A stretch of 64,000 bases of DNA from Paenibacillus ihumii (GTDB taxonomy: Bacteria > Bacillota > Bacilli > Paenibacillales > Paenibacillaceae), in assembly GCF_001403875.1 (NCBI RefSeq), contig NZ_LN884298.1:496001-560000 (forward strand), written 5' to 3'. Positions within the stretch are counted from its first letter, which is position 1. The number at the start of each line of letters is the position of its first letter. Shown here in pieces: positions 54,290-63,253 of this stretch. A model generated the notes under the pieces. The model saw only the letters and a program-made list of their open reading frames with translations, did no database searches and was not told the origin of the DNA. A program made the position numbers and the translations under genes.

Positions 54290-54571
54290 TTATTCCTGGT
54301 CCTCTACAATCTCCTGCACCTCTTGCAATTGCTGCTTTGACAGCTCCAACTGGTCTTTATATTGCTGGACGGTATCCAAATGCTCATTGTGTTCCTCTGC
54401 ATTGAAGAGTGCGTTCTCAGCATGGGAAATTGAATTGAAAGCATGCTCAACCGTTGTGTCCGCGGGGTGCGACATCGCTTGCTTCACCGCACGATCCACC
54501 TTTTGGACAGAATTGCTTAATAAAGTGCTCGGATGATCCTTTTTCCAGCTTATATCTGAATGCTTCGCCAA
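54290..54571 (-). CDS. Small conserved helical protein, unknown function
   Basis: About 93 aa if started at TTG 54571: AKHSDISWKKDHPSTLLSN, then VDRAVKQAMSHPADTTVEH, FNSISHAENALFNAEEH, and a Gln/Glu-rich coiled-coil tail. It resembles small uncharacterised proteins of Bacillales, but I cannot name a family. A longer reading from 54703 overlaps the end of the uracil-DNA glycosylase gene and adds unconvincing residues, so I prefer the TTG, which has AAAGGG 13 nt upstream (long spacing). It is downstream of the UDG-like gene and may be cotranscribed. No signal or membrane segment. Confidence 0.6.
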   Translation of the reverse strand: MAKHSDISWKKDHPSTLLSNSVQKVDRAVKQAMSHPADTTVEHAFNSISHAENALFNAEEHNEHLDTVQQYKDQLELSKQQLQEVQEIVEDQE

Positions 54572-54672
54572 TGGTACATCATCCCTTTCGCCAATGTGAT
54601 CATGTTCTCTAGTGCATAGTATTGTAAGTCGAGCTGAAATTATACATGAGGCGAAACGGCTCTTTAGCTCAT

Positions 54673-55272
54673 TTATGTTGCCTTCGTTGACCTTTCCTCC
54701 CATTTCTCCTTCAAGGCCTTCAGATCCTCAACAAAAAACTTCAGTAAATTCGGCCTTCTTCTTACCGCAAGCGGGTGATAGGTGAAGCCGACGGGTATAC
54801 TCTCAAATTCGTGCCAACTCCCTCGCAATTCCTTAACACTCGGATTCTCCTTCTGCGGAAGCAATGCTTCAGCCACGACGTTCCCAAGCCCAAATAGTAC
54901 CAATGGCTGCTTCTGTAACATCTGCAGCTGCAGGTGTGGAAGACATGCCAATCTTGCCTCAGGCTTATTGTAAGCACGGATGGGCCGGCGTTTAAGCAAG
55001 TACGTTACATAAACCGAGTTTATATCCATACCCGCTTCCCTTATGCCCAGTTGGAGGGTTTCCCGGGTACCGCACAAGAACGGACTTCCTTCCCGATCCT
55101 CCCGGGCCCCCGGATTATCCAGAATCATCATCAGCGAGGCTTGCGGATTACCTTCTCCCCAAATAACGCGGCTCCCCTGCTTGAATAGTCCGCAGCGTTC
55201 ACAATGCTGAATCCCTTCGGGGGCTTGTTCTTCAGGCAAGATGATACAGGGATGATCCATTTCCATAGCCAT
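54673..55272 (-). CDS. Uracil-DNA glycosylase superfamily protein, divergent family 4-like
   Basis: A 199-aa protein from ATG 55272 (AAGGA 9 nt upstream). It follows the layout of family 4/5 UDGs: CERCGLF near the N-terminus, LDNPGAREDREGSPF in place of motif 1 (GExPGxxEDxxGxPF), VYVTYLLKRRP, and VLFGLGNVVAEALL, with TYHPLAVRRRP as the HPS-like motif. In 4Fe-4S family members the third cluster Cys lies in KCRPP; here it is Arg. The remaining Cys are in CxxC, PFLCG and LACLPHL. The cluster may be absent or rearranged, and uracil excision is unproven. The role may be in DNA repair of another damaged base. Confidence 0.75.
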   Translation of the reverse strand: MAMEMDHPCIILPEEQAPEGIQHCERCGLFKQGSRVIWGEGNPQASLMMILDNPGAREDREGSPFLCGTRETLQLGIREAGMDINSVYVTYLLKRRPIRAYNKPEARLACLPHLQLQMLQKQPLVLFGLGNVVAEALLPQKENPSVKELRGSWHEFESIPVGFTYHPLAVRRRPNLLKFFVEDLKALKEKWEERSTKAT

Positions 55273-55451
55273 GCAGTTCCATCCTTTCTGTAGCACGCAA
55301 TGATTCCATTATGCCCACCTAGGGCAAAAACTTGTCCTCGTCTTATAAGGTGGCCCATACAGAACTAATTGTCGAAAAAGAAACGTTTTATATTTCAATG
55401 CTGCTGGAGAAGGATAGAGATGTTCAATAAACGCTCGTTAATTGATAATCA

Positions 55452-55495
55452 CTCAATAAATAAAAGCGCCTTCCAGACGGATCTGCGAAGGCGCT
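55452..55495 (-). terminator. Terminator of subtilase gene
   Basis: AGCGCCTTC (55465-55473) pairs perfectly with GAAGGCGCT (55487-55495), followed by TTTATTTATT on the minus strand. Confidence 0.88.
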
Positions 55496-55527
55496 CTGTG
55501 TATTTACTCCGGATCAATTAGAACCTA

Positions 55528-57612
55528 TTATTTCTTCAACCATAATGCCGGTACGTTGGCCGGCTCCCAGCCCACCATGGAAGTATGTGCTTGAAGACAC
55601 TGGTACGTAGCTCCGTTGTAAGACACTTCATCCCCAATTTTATACGCTACGCCCGGAGCCCAAGGAGAACCCGCAGGCGGCTGTGACGAATCGGAATCCG
55701 TCGTTACCGTTACGGCATTGCTTGCTGCAGACCGATTACCTGCGGCGTCTCTCGCTTGAACTGTGAACGTATATGTCGTATTGGGCGTCAGACCGGTAAT
55801 CGTTGCCGAAGTATTCGTAACTGTCGCCGCTAGCGCGCTTCCTTGATATACTTCATAAGCTGTTACACCCACATTGTCCGTAGATGCACTCCAGCTAAGC
55901 GATACACTGGTGCTGGTCTTGCCTGTGGAGGTTAGATTGCCAGGTGCGCTCGGGGCCTGCGTGTCACCGCCACTGCCGCCGTCACTGAACTGAATCGATG
56001 TATTGGCTGTGCTAGGCTGATAGCCCGCAAGTGTAGTCTCGGCTAAAATTTGATAAGTGCCAAGCGCTGTTTGCGCGTTGGAGCCTATCGTCCAGGTTGC
56101 TATACCAGAGCTGTTCGATGTAGCCGCGCTGGTGACGGTTGTGCCGTTTGGACGAGTTAAGGTAAAGTTTACCGAGGCTCCCTGCAGTACATTCCCTTGC
56201 TGATCCGTAACTCTTGAAGTGATGTTGATATTGTCTCCACGTTGATACACTGTTTTGTCCGTCTGGACTGTAGTTCTGGTTTCCCGGCCCGGCTGAGGCG
56301 TACCGCCGCCGCCAGCCGCTAGCACAGCAGCGTACGCATCAACAATGCCATACCCATACTGGTCGGAGCTTCCAGCGGGCTGGGCAGTCCTCCTAAGAAT
56401 ATCTCTGGCCGCCGCAGGGGAAAGACTCGGGTTAGCCGATCTCATCAGCCCTAATACTCCCGCCACATGAGGAGTTGCCATCGAGGTGCCCGACAGGCTT
56501 GAATATTGACCGTTTGGATAGGTGCTGTATATATTCGACCCAGGAGCCATCACATCGATACCTGCTCCATAGTTGGAGAAGCTTGAACGGGTTCGGCTTG
56601 ATGTAACGGAACCAACCGCGATCGAGCCGTTGTAAGCTGCCGGATAAGAGATACTTGCCCTTCCTTCATTGCCAGTGGCCGCTACCACGATAGAGCCTAG
56701 GCTGTTCGCTGTTTGAATCGCCTCATCGATCCCGCGATCATAGCCGCCGCCAGTAAGCGACATGTTGATGACATCGGCCCTGACATTGGCGGCGTGAAGA
56801 ATACCTTGTTGAATGCCATACATCGTGCCCGAGCCGCTGTCGCTAAGCACTTTAATAGGAACCAAGGTCGCATTCTGCATGACGCCTGACACCGATCCAT
56901 AACTGGCGATCGTTCCCGCGACATGAGTACCGTGCCCATTGCGGTCGCTTGTGGTGCTGTCTACGAAACTGCGGCCCAAGCTAGTGTTCACCAAATCTCT
57001 TAAGCTTGGATGGTTGCTGTCGATTCCCGTGTCCAGCACGCCAATCCGCACGGAGCTTGAACCGGTCGTAATCCCCCAGGCTTGCGAAACCTTAATCATG
57101 TCATAATGCCAACGCTGGTTATTGTGAATAGCCTGGGCTGACACATCTTCCAGTGTTTCAGTTTCAGCAGCATACATTTTGCGGTTCTCCGAGATATACC
57201 GGACCTTGAAGCCGAGACTGTCTAATATTTGGTTCAGTTCTATTTTGGCGGAATCGATCGACTCATAGTCCTGAACAGAGTACTCCACCAAATATACCAA
57301 TCCCATCTTTTCTATCGCTGTAGCTCTGACATTGCTCTCCAGCGATTGCACCGAGAAGGTGCCTGCATCGTATCCGAACAATGAATCGGCAATAGTGAAA
57401 CCGTTCTTTGTGAGCGAAGCTGATTTCATCAATCTGTCATCCGCACTTTGAATCGAGTACACATCGGATGGTTCCGCAATCGATACTACGAGTTGGCCTT
57501 CAATATAATCAGTTGAGCTATCCTGAGCAGAGCTGCCAAACGATACCCCTGTAAAGAGGCTTCCCACAAGGAAAATAGCGACTAACATAGAGCTTGCAAA
57601 CTTCCTCATCAT
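55528..57612 (-). CDS. Secreted S8 subtilisin-like protease with FN3 and chitin-binding module
   Basis: A 694-aa protein started at ATG 57612 (GGAGGGG upstream; an earlier in-frame ATG at 57708 gives a non-signal extension). Order: signal peptide (SMLVAIFLVGSLFTGVSFG), inhibitor-like propeptide to about 160, S8 domain with Asp194 (GVLDTGIDSNHP), His227 (NGHGTHVAGT) and Ser377 (SGTSMATPHVAG), a beta-sandwich domain (TDKTVYQRGDNINITSRV), an FN3 domain and a C-terminal CBM5/12 (PWAPGVAYKIGDEVSYNG, WEPANVPALW) that binds chitin. It would degrade protein on chitinous surfaces such as insect cuticle or fungal wall, matching the chitinase at the window start. Confidence 0.93.
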   Translation of the reverse strand: MMRKFASSMLVAIFLVGSLFTGVSFGSSAQDSSTDYIEGQLVVSIAEPSDVYSIQSADDRLMKSASLTKNGFTIADSLFGYDAGTFSVQSLESNVRATAIEKMGLVYLVEYSVQDYESIDSAKIELNQILDSLGFKVRYISENRKMYAAETETLEDVSAQAIHNNQRWHYDMIKVSQAWGITTGSSSVRIGVLDTGIDSNHPSLRDLVNTSLGRSFVDSTTSDRNGHGTHVAGTIASYGSVSGVMQNATLVPIKVLSDSGSGTMYGIQQGILHAANVRADVINMSLTGGGYDRGIDEAIQTANSLGSIVVAATGNEGRASISYPAAYNGSIAVGSVTSSRTRSSFSNYGAGIDVMAPGSNIYSTYPNGQYSSLSGTSMATPHVAGVLGLMRSANPSLSPAAARDILRRTAQPAGSSDQYGYGIVDAYAAVLAAGGGGTPQPGRETRTTVQTDKTVYQRGDNINITSRVTDQQGNVLQGASVNFTLTRPNGTTVTSAATSNSSGIATWTIGSNAQTALGTYQILAETTLAGYQPSTANTSIQFSDGGSGGDTQAPSAPGNLTSTGKTSTSVSLSWSASTDNVGVTAYEVYQGSALAATVTNTSATITGLTPNTTYTFTVQARDAAGNRSAASNAVTVTTDSDSSQPPAGSPWAPGVAYKIGDEVSYNGATYQCLQAHTSMVGWEPANVPALWLKK

Positions 57613-58013
57613 TAAAATCCCCTCCAAGAAACAAATGTAGCCAGTTGTACTGGTTTCTTGTCTTCTACATGATGAAATGGAGTTCGTCATGATGCTAGGA
57701 AAGCGCATTCAAAAAAATGCATATTACACCACAGTTTTTTCAGCCCTTTCCCCTGATTTCCTTGATCCCCCTTTCTCAACATCATAAATATGGAGGGGTA
57801 GTTGGATAAATTACTCTTTTTCCCCAAGTGATACTTTGCTATTGTTTTACCAGGAAATAACACCACTATTTCATGAAAAATTTCAACCGGGGGACAGATT
57901 GCGCCCCCATCCAGATATTTAGCATTGAAAGGCCAACGTTCAAATCGATTTGTTGCTTACCACTATTGGAGAGCCGATTCATCTTATCAGACTAACTATG
58001 AATATTGGTCTGC
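57613..58013. other. 400-bp region between subtilase and GGDEF-EAL genes
   Basis: Holds the subtilase promoter region and a GGGGG (57889-57893) / CCCCC (57904-57908) hairpin, which could weakly terminate the GGDEF-EAL transcript. A perfect GGGG-rich strand near 57800 is unremarkable. No gene or riboswitch seen. Confidence 0.4.
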
Positions 58014-59831
58014 CTACTGCAAAGCTCGCTCAGGAGTTCCACGGCGAAGCAGAAGCTCTATCTCTTCAGGAGAGGAGGGGCGATGAAAGTAATAGCCTTG
58101 TCCAATCTCGCAGCCGTACTGCCGGAGCATTTGAAACTCCTCGTATGTCTCAATGCCTTCGCAGATGACTTGTAAATTCATGCTGTGACCAATATCAATA
58201 ATCAGCTTGACGATCGAAGCGGCAGGGATAGCCGTTGTCAATTCCTGTGTAAATGAGCGATCGATCTTAAGAAAATCTACAGGCAGGTGCCGCAAGACGC
58301 TTAGGGAAGAGTAACCCGTTCCAAAGTCGTCGATAGAAATTCTTACGCCTTCCCGCTGGAGTTCACCAAGAATCGTGATCGATTCATTCAGATTCTGTAC
58401 TATACTCTCCGTAACCTCTAGCACCAGAAGAGCAGGTTCGAAGTCTGTCTCCTCTAGGATATTCAACACCTTGCAGGCGAATTTGGGCGATTTAAATTGA
58501 CGAATCGAAATGTTAACGGCTAACGCTAGATCGGGATTACCGACGCGCTGCCAGTCCTTTACCTGCATGCATGCCTCCTTAAGAACCCATTCGCCCAGCT
58601 CGACGATAGCTCCAGTACGCTCAGCCAGCGGAATAAATACGGATGGTGAGATCTGACCCAGCTCCGAATGCGTCCAGCGCAGCAGCGCCTCCACTCCCCG
58701 GATTCTGCCCGTGTTCATCTCCACCAATGGCTGGTAGTGGATGCTGAACTCCTTCTTGTTCAATGCACTCCGCAGATCATTCTCTAGCTTGACTTGACGC
58801 AGCATTTCCTCACTTTTAATAGCAGAGAAAAAACGAAACCCATTTTTTTCGCCGCTTTTCACGCTGTACATTGCCTTGTCTGCGTATTGGATCAGTGTTT
58901 CGGCATCCTTCGCATCCCTTGGATACAGGCTGATACCCACGCTAAGCGTCGAGTAAATCTGTTTGTGATCCATCTGAAACGGAGCCTGAAAGGCTTGAAT
59001 GAGCATCTCCGCCAGCTCTTCGACTTCTTCTTGCTGCTCGTAAGGCATGAGCAGCACAAATTCATCCCCCGCATAACGGGCAATGAAGCATGCATGGCCG
59101 ACCGTGTCATTCAGAAGGCTGGCGATGACCTGCAGCATCTGATCTCCCGCGCTGTGGCCCATCATGTCGTTAACGTTCTTAAAATGGTCGAGGTCGAGGA
59201 ACATAACAGCCAATGGAGCTTCCTTGGACAACTCCTCGGCCATCCGTTCTCTGAGTAATTCACGGTTTGGCAATTTGGTGAGCGTATCGTAGTAAGCGAT
59301 ATGCTTCAGCTTGCCGAGAGCTTGGTTAAGCTTTGCATTTAACTCCACAATGATCGAATTCTCCTTCTCCATATTCCGGAAGTAGAATGCTAGCAATGCA
59401 TAGAGGATCGTGTTGACGACAATACCGATTACGATTGGGCGGATCATTTCCATCGACTCTTCGAGCGAATAAGATAGAGTGAAATAAAGAAAATATCCTG
59501 CAACGAGGAATAGCGGTAGGGGGGATGGTAGTAGGAATGCGAGAAGAATCAACGATGTATACATTACGCTGACCAGCCTATCGAAGGATAGATCTGGGAG
59601 CGCATTGAAGAATGCGAGAAAGGCTGCAGCAGCCAGTGTATATTTGAGCGGTAACGGTCTGACAAAAATGGATGCAAAGATAATACCAATAAAGATGAGA
59701 GCAAAGGTAAGACCTTGTGAACTACTAACGGCCTTGATCAAATTCATGGAAAGAGCGATTGCCGAGAACATGATGACCATTTTCGGCGTGATATGCATAA
59801 GGCGCTTCGTCCAAACCTGTGGCAGCTTCAT
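58014..59831 (-). CDS. Membrane GGDEF-EAL protein (c-di-GMP turnover)
   Basis: A 605-aa protein. The first 155 residues have about six membrane segments, an uncharacterised sensory region. The GGDEF domain follows (180-340), but its active site reads RYAGDEFVLL (254-258), Ala for the first Gly, and there is no RxxD inhibitory site. The EAL domain (345-600) is complete: EALLRW (381-), NISIRQF, LEVTES, IDDFGTGYSSLSVL (501-), KIDRSF, CEGIET and GQGYYFHRP. It is therefore probably a c-di-GMP phosphodiesterase, with cyclase activity reduced or lost. Three c-di-GMP-I riboswitches lie within 12 kb, so it is a local candidate for controlling the surface genes. GAGGTG precedes ATG. Confidence 0.92.
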   Translation of the reverse strand: MKLPQVWTKRLMHITPKMVIMFSAIALSMNLIKAVSSSQGLTFALIFIGIIFASIFVRPLPLKYTLAAAAFLAFFNALPDLSFDRLVSVMYTSLILLAFLLPSPLPLFLVAGYFLYFTLSYSLEESMEMIRPIVIGIVVNTILYALLAFYFRNMEKENSIIVELNAKLNQALGKLKHIAYYDTLTKLPNRELLRERMAEELSKEAPLAVMFLDLDHFKNVNDMMGHSAGDQMLQVIASLLNDTVGHACFIARYAGDEFVLLMPYEQQEEVEELAEMLIQAFQAPFQMDHKQIYSTLSVGISLYPRDAKDAETLIQYADKAMYSVKSGEKNGFRFFSAIKSEEMLRQVKLENDLRSALNKKEFSIHYQPLVEMNTGRIRGVEALLRWTHSELGQISPSVFIPLAERTGAIVELGEWVLKEACMQVKDWQRVGNPDLALAVNISIRQFKSPKFACKVLNILEETDFEPALLVLEVTESIVQNLNESITILGELQREGVRISIDDFGTGYSSLSVLRHLPVDFLKIDRSFTQELTTAIPAASIVKLIIDIGHSMNLQVICEGIETYEEFQMLRQYGCEIGQGYYFHRPSSPEEIELLLRRGTPERALQ

Positions 59832-60040
59832 TGATCAACACCTCGTTTGTTTAAAGTAACTTTGTAATTCTAGACAACATTCCATATGCAACAGGTTCCC
59901 CTATTCGGTTCGTTGGCTTCATGCCTTTCATTAATTTCTAAGTGTATTGAACTCCCCCCTTGTTACACAAAACTTCTCCGCTAGCTTGAACCGATTCAAG
60001 AAAATTTCGTGACATTTATCATATTCGCGGCCTAGTACCA

Positions 60041-60071
60041 AGACCCCTTTTTGGGGGTTATTTTCTTTCTT
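60041..60071 (+). terminator. Orphan hairpin with T-tract upstream of DPH6-like gene
   Basis: ACCCCT / GGGGGT around a T-loop followed by TATTTTCTTTC, oriented for plus-strand transcription, with no plus-strand gene before it. It could be a leader attenuator or chance. Confidence 0.3.
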
Positions 60072-60130
60072 AGGATCCGGTGCAAATGATAGAATATAAG
60101 AGATCAAGGAAAACGAAAGGAACTTGAGAA

Positions 60131-60820
60131 ATGACCGGAACTTCAGATTGGAGAACAGGCGCTGATGGACATAAATTTATAGCTTCCTTTAGCGGTGGAA
60201 AGGACAGCACACTAGCCTTGTACAAAGCGATGAAGGCTGGAGAAGCCGTCGGACTTATCGTGATGCTAGAGGAAGAGGGCGACCGCTCCCGATCCCACGG
60301 CTTGCCTCCAGCGCTCTTGCAAGCTCAAGCGGATTCTATAGGATTCCCCCTATATACCGCGGCCTCAAGCTGGGCAGATTACGAAGATAACTTTATGCGC
60401 CTGCTAGCAACCGCTAAGAGTCAAGGGGCCGAGGTGCTGGTAACCGGGGATCTGGATATGCCTGCTCATGGCTGCTGGCACGACAAGGTAACAAGGAATG
60501 CTGGATTAAAGCTTGGCATGCCTCTTTGGGAAATGAATCATCGAGACGTCGTTGAAGAATTCATTCATCTAGGCTTCATCACCATTATCGTTACGGTGAA
60601 TGTATCGTTAGGCATGAAAGAGGATGATTTAGGGCGGGTGCTGACTCTGGATTATGTGAAGGAGCTCGAAGCTCGCGGGATTGACCCCTGCGGAGAAGGC
60701 GGTGAATTCCATACGGCCGTCATCGATGGCCCTATATTCTCTAAGCCACTCTCCGTAAGCAAAGGAGAGATCATTCGTAACGGAGATTATGCATTCCTGC
60801 CGCTGGAGCTGGTAACATAA
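60131..60820 (+). CDS. DPH6-like ATP-pyrophosphatase (diphthine-ammonia ligase family)
   Basis: A 229-aa N-type ATP-PPase. The PP-loop SFSGGKDSTLALY (from about residue 20), LVTGDLDMPAHGCWHD and the family motif RGIDPCGEGGEFHTAVIDGP are clear. In eukaryotes and archaea DPH6 amidates diphthine on EF2; bacteria lack diphthamide, so this homolog must amidate or adenylate something else. It is monocistronic, with AAAGGAAC upstream. Family confidence is high, function unknown. Confidence 0.85.
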   Translation: MTGTSDWRTGADGHKFIASFSGGKDSTLALYKAMKAGEAVGLIVMLEEEGDRSRSHGLPPALLQAQADSIGFPLYTAASSWADYEDNFMRLLATAKSQGAEVLVTGDLDMPAHGCWHDKVTRNAGLKLGMPLWEMNHRDVVEEFIHLGFITIIVTVNVSLGMKEDDLGRVLTLDYVKELEARGIDPCGEGGEFHTAVIDGPIFSKPLSVSKGEIIRNGDYAFLPLELVT

Positions 60821-60851
60821 GAATGAGATGTCTGCATCAACAAAATGACAT

Positions 60852-60928
60852 CAGCCCCTCAATTAGCAGAGGGGCTGTTGTGCAGCTCAGTATCTTTATG
60901 CCTTTTCTCTTCTGATCAGGAGCAGTCC
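60852..60928 (-). pseudogene. Remnant of an LPNTA adhesin 3' end and its terminator
   Basis: On the minus strand, GGACTGCTCCTGATCAGAAG and AGAAAAGGCATAAAG match the last codons of both giant proteins (LFLIRRKRA/LFLLRRRKA, stop). They are followed by a CAGCCCCTC / GAGGGGCTG hairpin (60852-60877) like the CAGCCCC terminator of protein B. About 77 bp of a former third copy remain, joined to the 3' end of the gene at 60916. The hairpin probably still terminates transcription on both strands. Confidence 0.7.
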
Positions 60929-61353
60929 ACAAGCTCGGCTAATTCATAAGCCAGCGGATTACGGGAGAATTTGTACAATTCGTCCCGAAGCAGGTTTCTT
61001 TCTTCTTGGGGAGCGTCTATATAAAGCTTGCACGGCTGCCTGGCCTCATCCAAATCATGCAAATTGACATAGCCTGATTTATGACACTCCAATACAATGG
61101 CTGAGAGATCGATTAGAACAGAGCAGGCAATATCAAGCTCCGCTCGAAACGTGCCGTCAGCACTTTTTATATCAAATCCAAGGTCTCCGCCGTTTTTCAA
61201 GTCTCCCTTAGACAGCAGAACATCCAGACCCAAATCCTTGAAAATCTGATTGAGCGTCACATCCGTTGAGCCCAATTGCTCCAAATAGTCTATTAATGCC
61301 ATAGAATCATCGGAACCGCCAATCAAGTCTCCCCACCATTTGCTTATGTACAT
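60916..61353 (-). CDS. Hypothetical protein with 3' end replaced by adhesin-tail sequence
   Basis: A 145-aa soluble, acidic protein I cannot assign (MYISKWWGDLIGGSDDSMAL, LNQIFKDLGLDVLLSKGD, LECHKSGYVNLHDL, QEERNLLRDELYKFSRNPLAYELAE). Its size and style are like those of immunity-type or other small accessory proteins, but this is a guess. The final residues VDCS and the stop codon come from sequence homologous to the tail of the LPNTA adhesins, so the native C-terminus has been cut and replaced. The remainder may still fold. Confidence 0.6.
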   Translation of the reverse strand: MYISKWWGDLIGGSDDSMALIDYLEQLGSTDVTLNQIFKDLGLDVLLSKGDLKNGGDLGFDIKSADGTFRAELDIACSVLIDLSAIVLECHKSGYVNLHDLDEARQPCKLYIDAPQEERNLLRDELYKFSRNPLAYELAELVDCS

Positions 61354-61485
61354 GTTCTTCTCCTACTTTCTAGTAAGTATTGTAATTATTCAAATATTAT
61401 AGATTTATTCTACAAGAGTCATGGGCTTTAATTATGCTTAATCCCTCAAAAGCATACTTATAATGCCGCTCTCAGCAAGCCGCCG

Positions 61486-63159
61486 TCAGGCTATACCTGC
61501 CGCCTTTAGCAGACGAAGCAGCAGCTCCTTGCGCGGTTCCTGCGCCTTGCGAGCCAATGCAGCCAGCTTCTCCGCCCTGCCCCAGATCGGGTACAGCACC
61601 CGCTCAGCCTCGTCATCCGACAGAGTCTCTATATGCTGCACAAATAGCGATAGCTTGTCTTCGTTTTCCAGCTCGGGCTGAATCTTCAGCTTTAGCGAAT
61701 CGTGGGAGTGCAGCAGGCAGGCAGTCAAGGTAGGAGTCGAGCGTTCCGTTATGCCGTAGGTTTCGGCAAAAACAGCTGTGAACTTGTCATGCATCAGCTG
61801 ATGCTCATCATCCACTAGATCCATGTAAGCTTCAACAAGCGGAAAATACCGCTCGGACGAAAGCCCCAGCCCGAACACGGCATAACTGCCTGGCATTACG
61901 CTTTTTTCATCTTCCGTATCTTCATACCATTCAAATTCGACCATTGCCTGACGTGCGTATTCCTCCAATAACGGATGCAGCTCGGAATAAGCCAGCGCAT
62001 TCGCAAAAAAACGGTGCGTGTCCGACTTGGCCAGCCCCTTGATCGGCAGATACTCTCTCACGCTGGATTTTAGCTTGATTTTGTAGCTTTTCGGGAAGTC
62101 CTTCCGGAGCAGGGAGAGAATAAACGAAATCGCCCGCTCATACGCCCCGGCTTCTTCCTTGCGAATAACGATGGTGAAGAGGGAGAACACATCGTTAGCC
62201 TGGCATTCGACCAACTCATGGGACATATAGACTTCGTCGTGCGAGAAGCTGCCGCTGCCCTCCTTCAGCATGCGTGCGGCTTTGCCGCTGCCAAGCTGCT
62301 TCGCCAGCTCCAAAAAGGTATGCCCTCTAAATTTGCTGTAGTTCGGCTCATAACGAATAATCATTACCGCTCCGTACAACAGAAGGTTAATCGGCTGATT
62401 CGGCTCATCCTTATTCTCAAGAACCGCATCCGGCTTGATCACATATTCATTGGTTCTGTATTCGGAACGGGTAACGTCATAATAACGTGGCAGGAATCCA
62501 TCCTCGGCCCAGCTGGTCAAAGCCCCAATGATATCTCTTCGATGCTCCGCGAGAGCTTCAACCCGCCCTTTATTCAACTCCTGAATCCGGTCAAATAAAG
62601 CAATCGTCTTTGCAGCCTCCGATTCGGGAAATAAATACGGATCCAGCAGATGACGCGCCAAAAAGAAGGTTTCCAGCGGCTTTGTCGGATAAGAGCCCTT
62701 CTCCAGCTTCTTCTCAATATAGGACTGAATTCGCTCCAGAAGCTGCTGCTTTTTCTCTTCATATACCATTTCCAGCACCGTTAATTCCACAAGCCCGTCT
62801 GTTGTTGCGAAGCTTCCTTCGAAGGTAAACCGGTAGTTGATCAATGGCGACGTTTCCAGCTTGTCCAGCCTCTCCCTGGCTATTTCCGCCAGCAGGGGCT
62901 GAACCTCATGCAGTATCTGCTCCCGCGTAAAGGGTGAAGCCTTCATCGACTTCCTGCCTGCGGAACTCCCCATAGATTTCGAGCTGTCAACCCTGGTTCT
63001 GCCCGGGCGGTAATCCAGTATGATAAAATTAAAGATCCCTACCTGCAGCGTGGTGCGCAAGACCACTTTCTCTACGTCAATTCGATTCTCCTGTTCGTCA
63101 AACCATTTATGAATGGCCGTTCTCATCTCTTCCAGCGCTTCCTTCTGAAGTTCGTTCAT
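61486..63159 (-). CDS. DUF6138 family protein
   Basis: A 557-aa cytosolic, largely helical, charged protein (MNELQKEALEEMRTAIHKWF at the start; FTREQILHEVQPLLAEIARERL; LKSSVREYLPIKGLAKSD; KLAALARKAQEPRKELLLRLL at the end). The features fit the uncharacterised DUF6138 family of Bacillales. No catalytic motif is evident. The ATG at 63159, right after GGCGGAGGACA, is preferred over an in-frame ATG at 63186. It is downstream of a MATE transporter gene on the same strand, with a strong hairpin between. Confidence 0.7.
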   Translation of the reverse strand: MNELQKEALEEMRTAIHKWFDEQENRIDVEKVVLRTTLQVGIFNFIILDYRPGRTRVDSSKSMGSSAGRKSMKASPFTREQILHEVQPLLAEIARERLDKLETSPLINYRFTFEGSFATTDGLVELTVLEMVYEEKKQQLLERIQSYIEKKLEKGSYPTKPLETFFLARHLLDPYLFPESEAAKTIALFDRIQELNKGRVEALAEHRRDIIGALTSWAEDGFLPRYYDVTRSEYRTNEYVIKPDAVLENKDEPNQPINLLLYGAVMIIRYEPNYSKFRGHTFLELAKQLGSGKAARMLKEGSGSFSHDEVYMSHELVECQANDVFSLFTIVIRKEEAGAYERAISFILSLLRKDFPKSYKIKLKSSVREYLPIKGLAKSDTHRFFANALAYSELHPLLEEYARQAMVEFEWYEDTEDEKSVMPGSYAVFGLGLSSERYFPLVEAYMDLVDDEHQLMHDKFTAVFAETYGITERSTPTLTACLLHSHDSLKLKIQPELENEDKLSLFVQHIETLSDDEAERVLYPIWGRAEKLAALARKAQEPRKELLLRLLKAAGIA

Positions 63160-63199
63160 TGTCCTCCGCCTTTCTGCATGTTTCATCTTCTCTCAATTA

Positions 63200-63232
63200 T
63201 TAGGGCCATCCTTCGCGGATGGCCCTTTTTGT
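63200..63232. terminator. Strong hairpin between MATE and DUF6138 genes
   Basis: AGGGCCATCC / GGATGGCCCT, loop TTCGC. Its T-run lies on the plus-strand side, opposite to the flanking minus-strand genes; on the minus strand only TAATAATT follows. It may still end the MATE transcript. Confidence 0.6.
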
Positions 63233-63253
63233 CCATTGATAAAGTATACCTGT

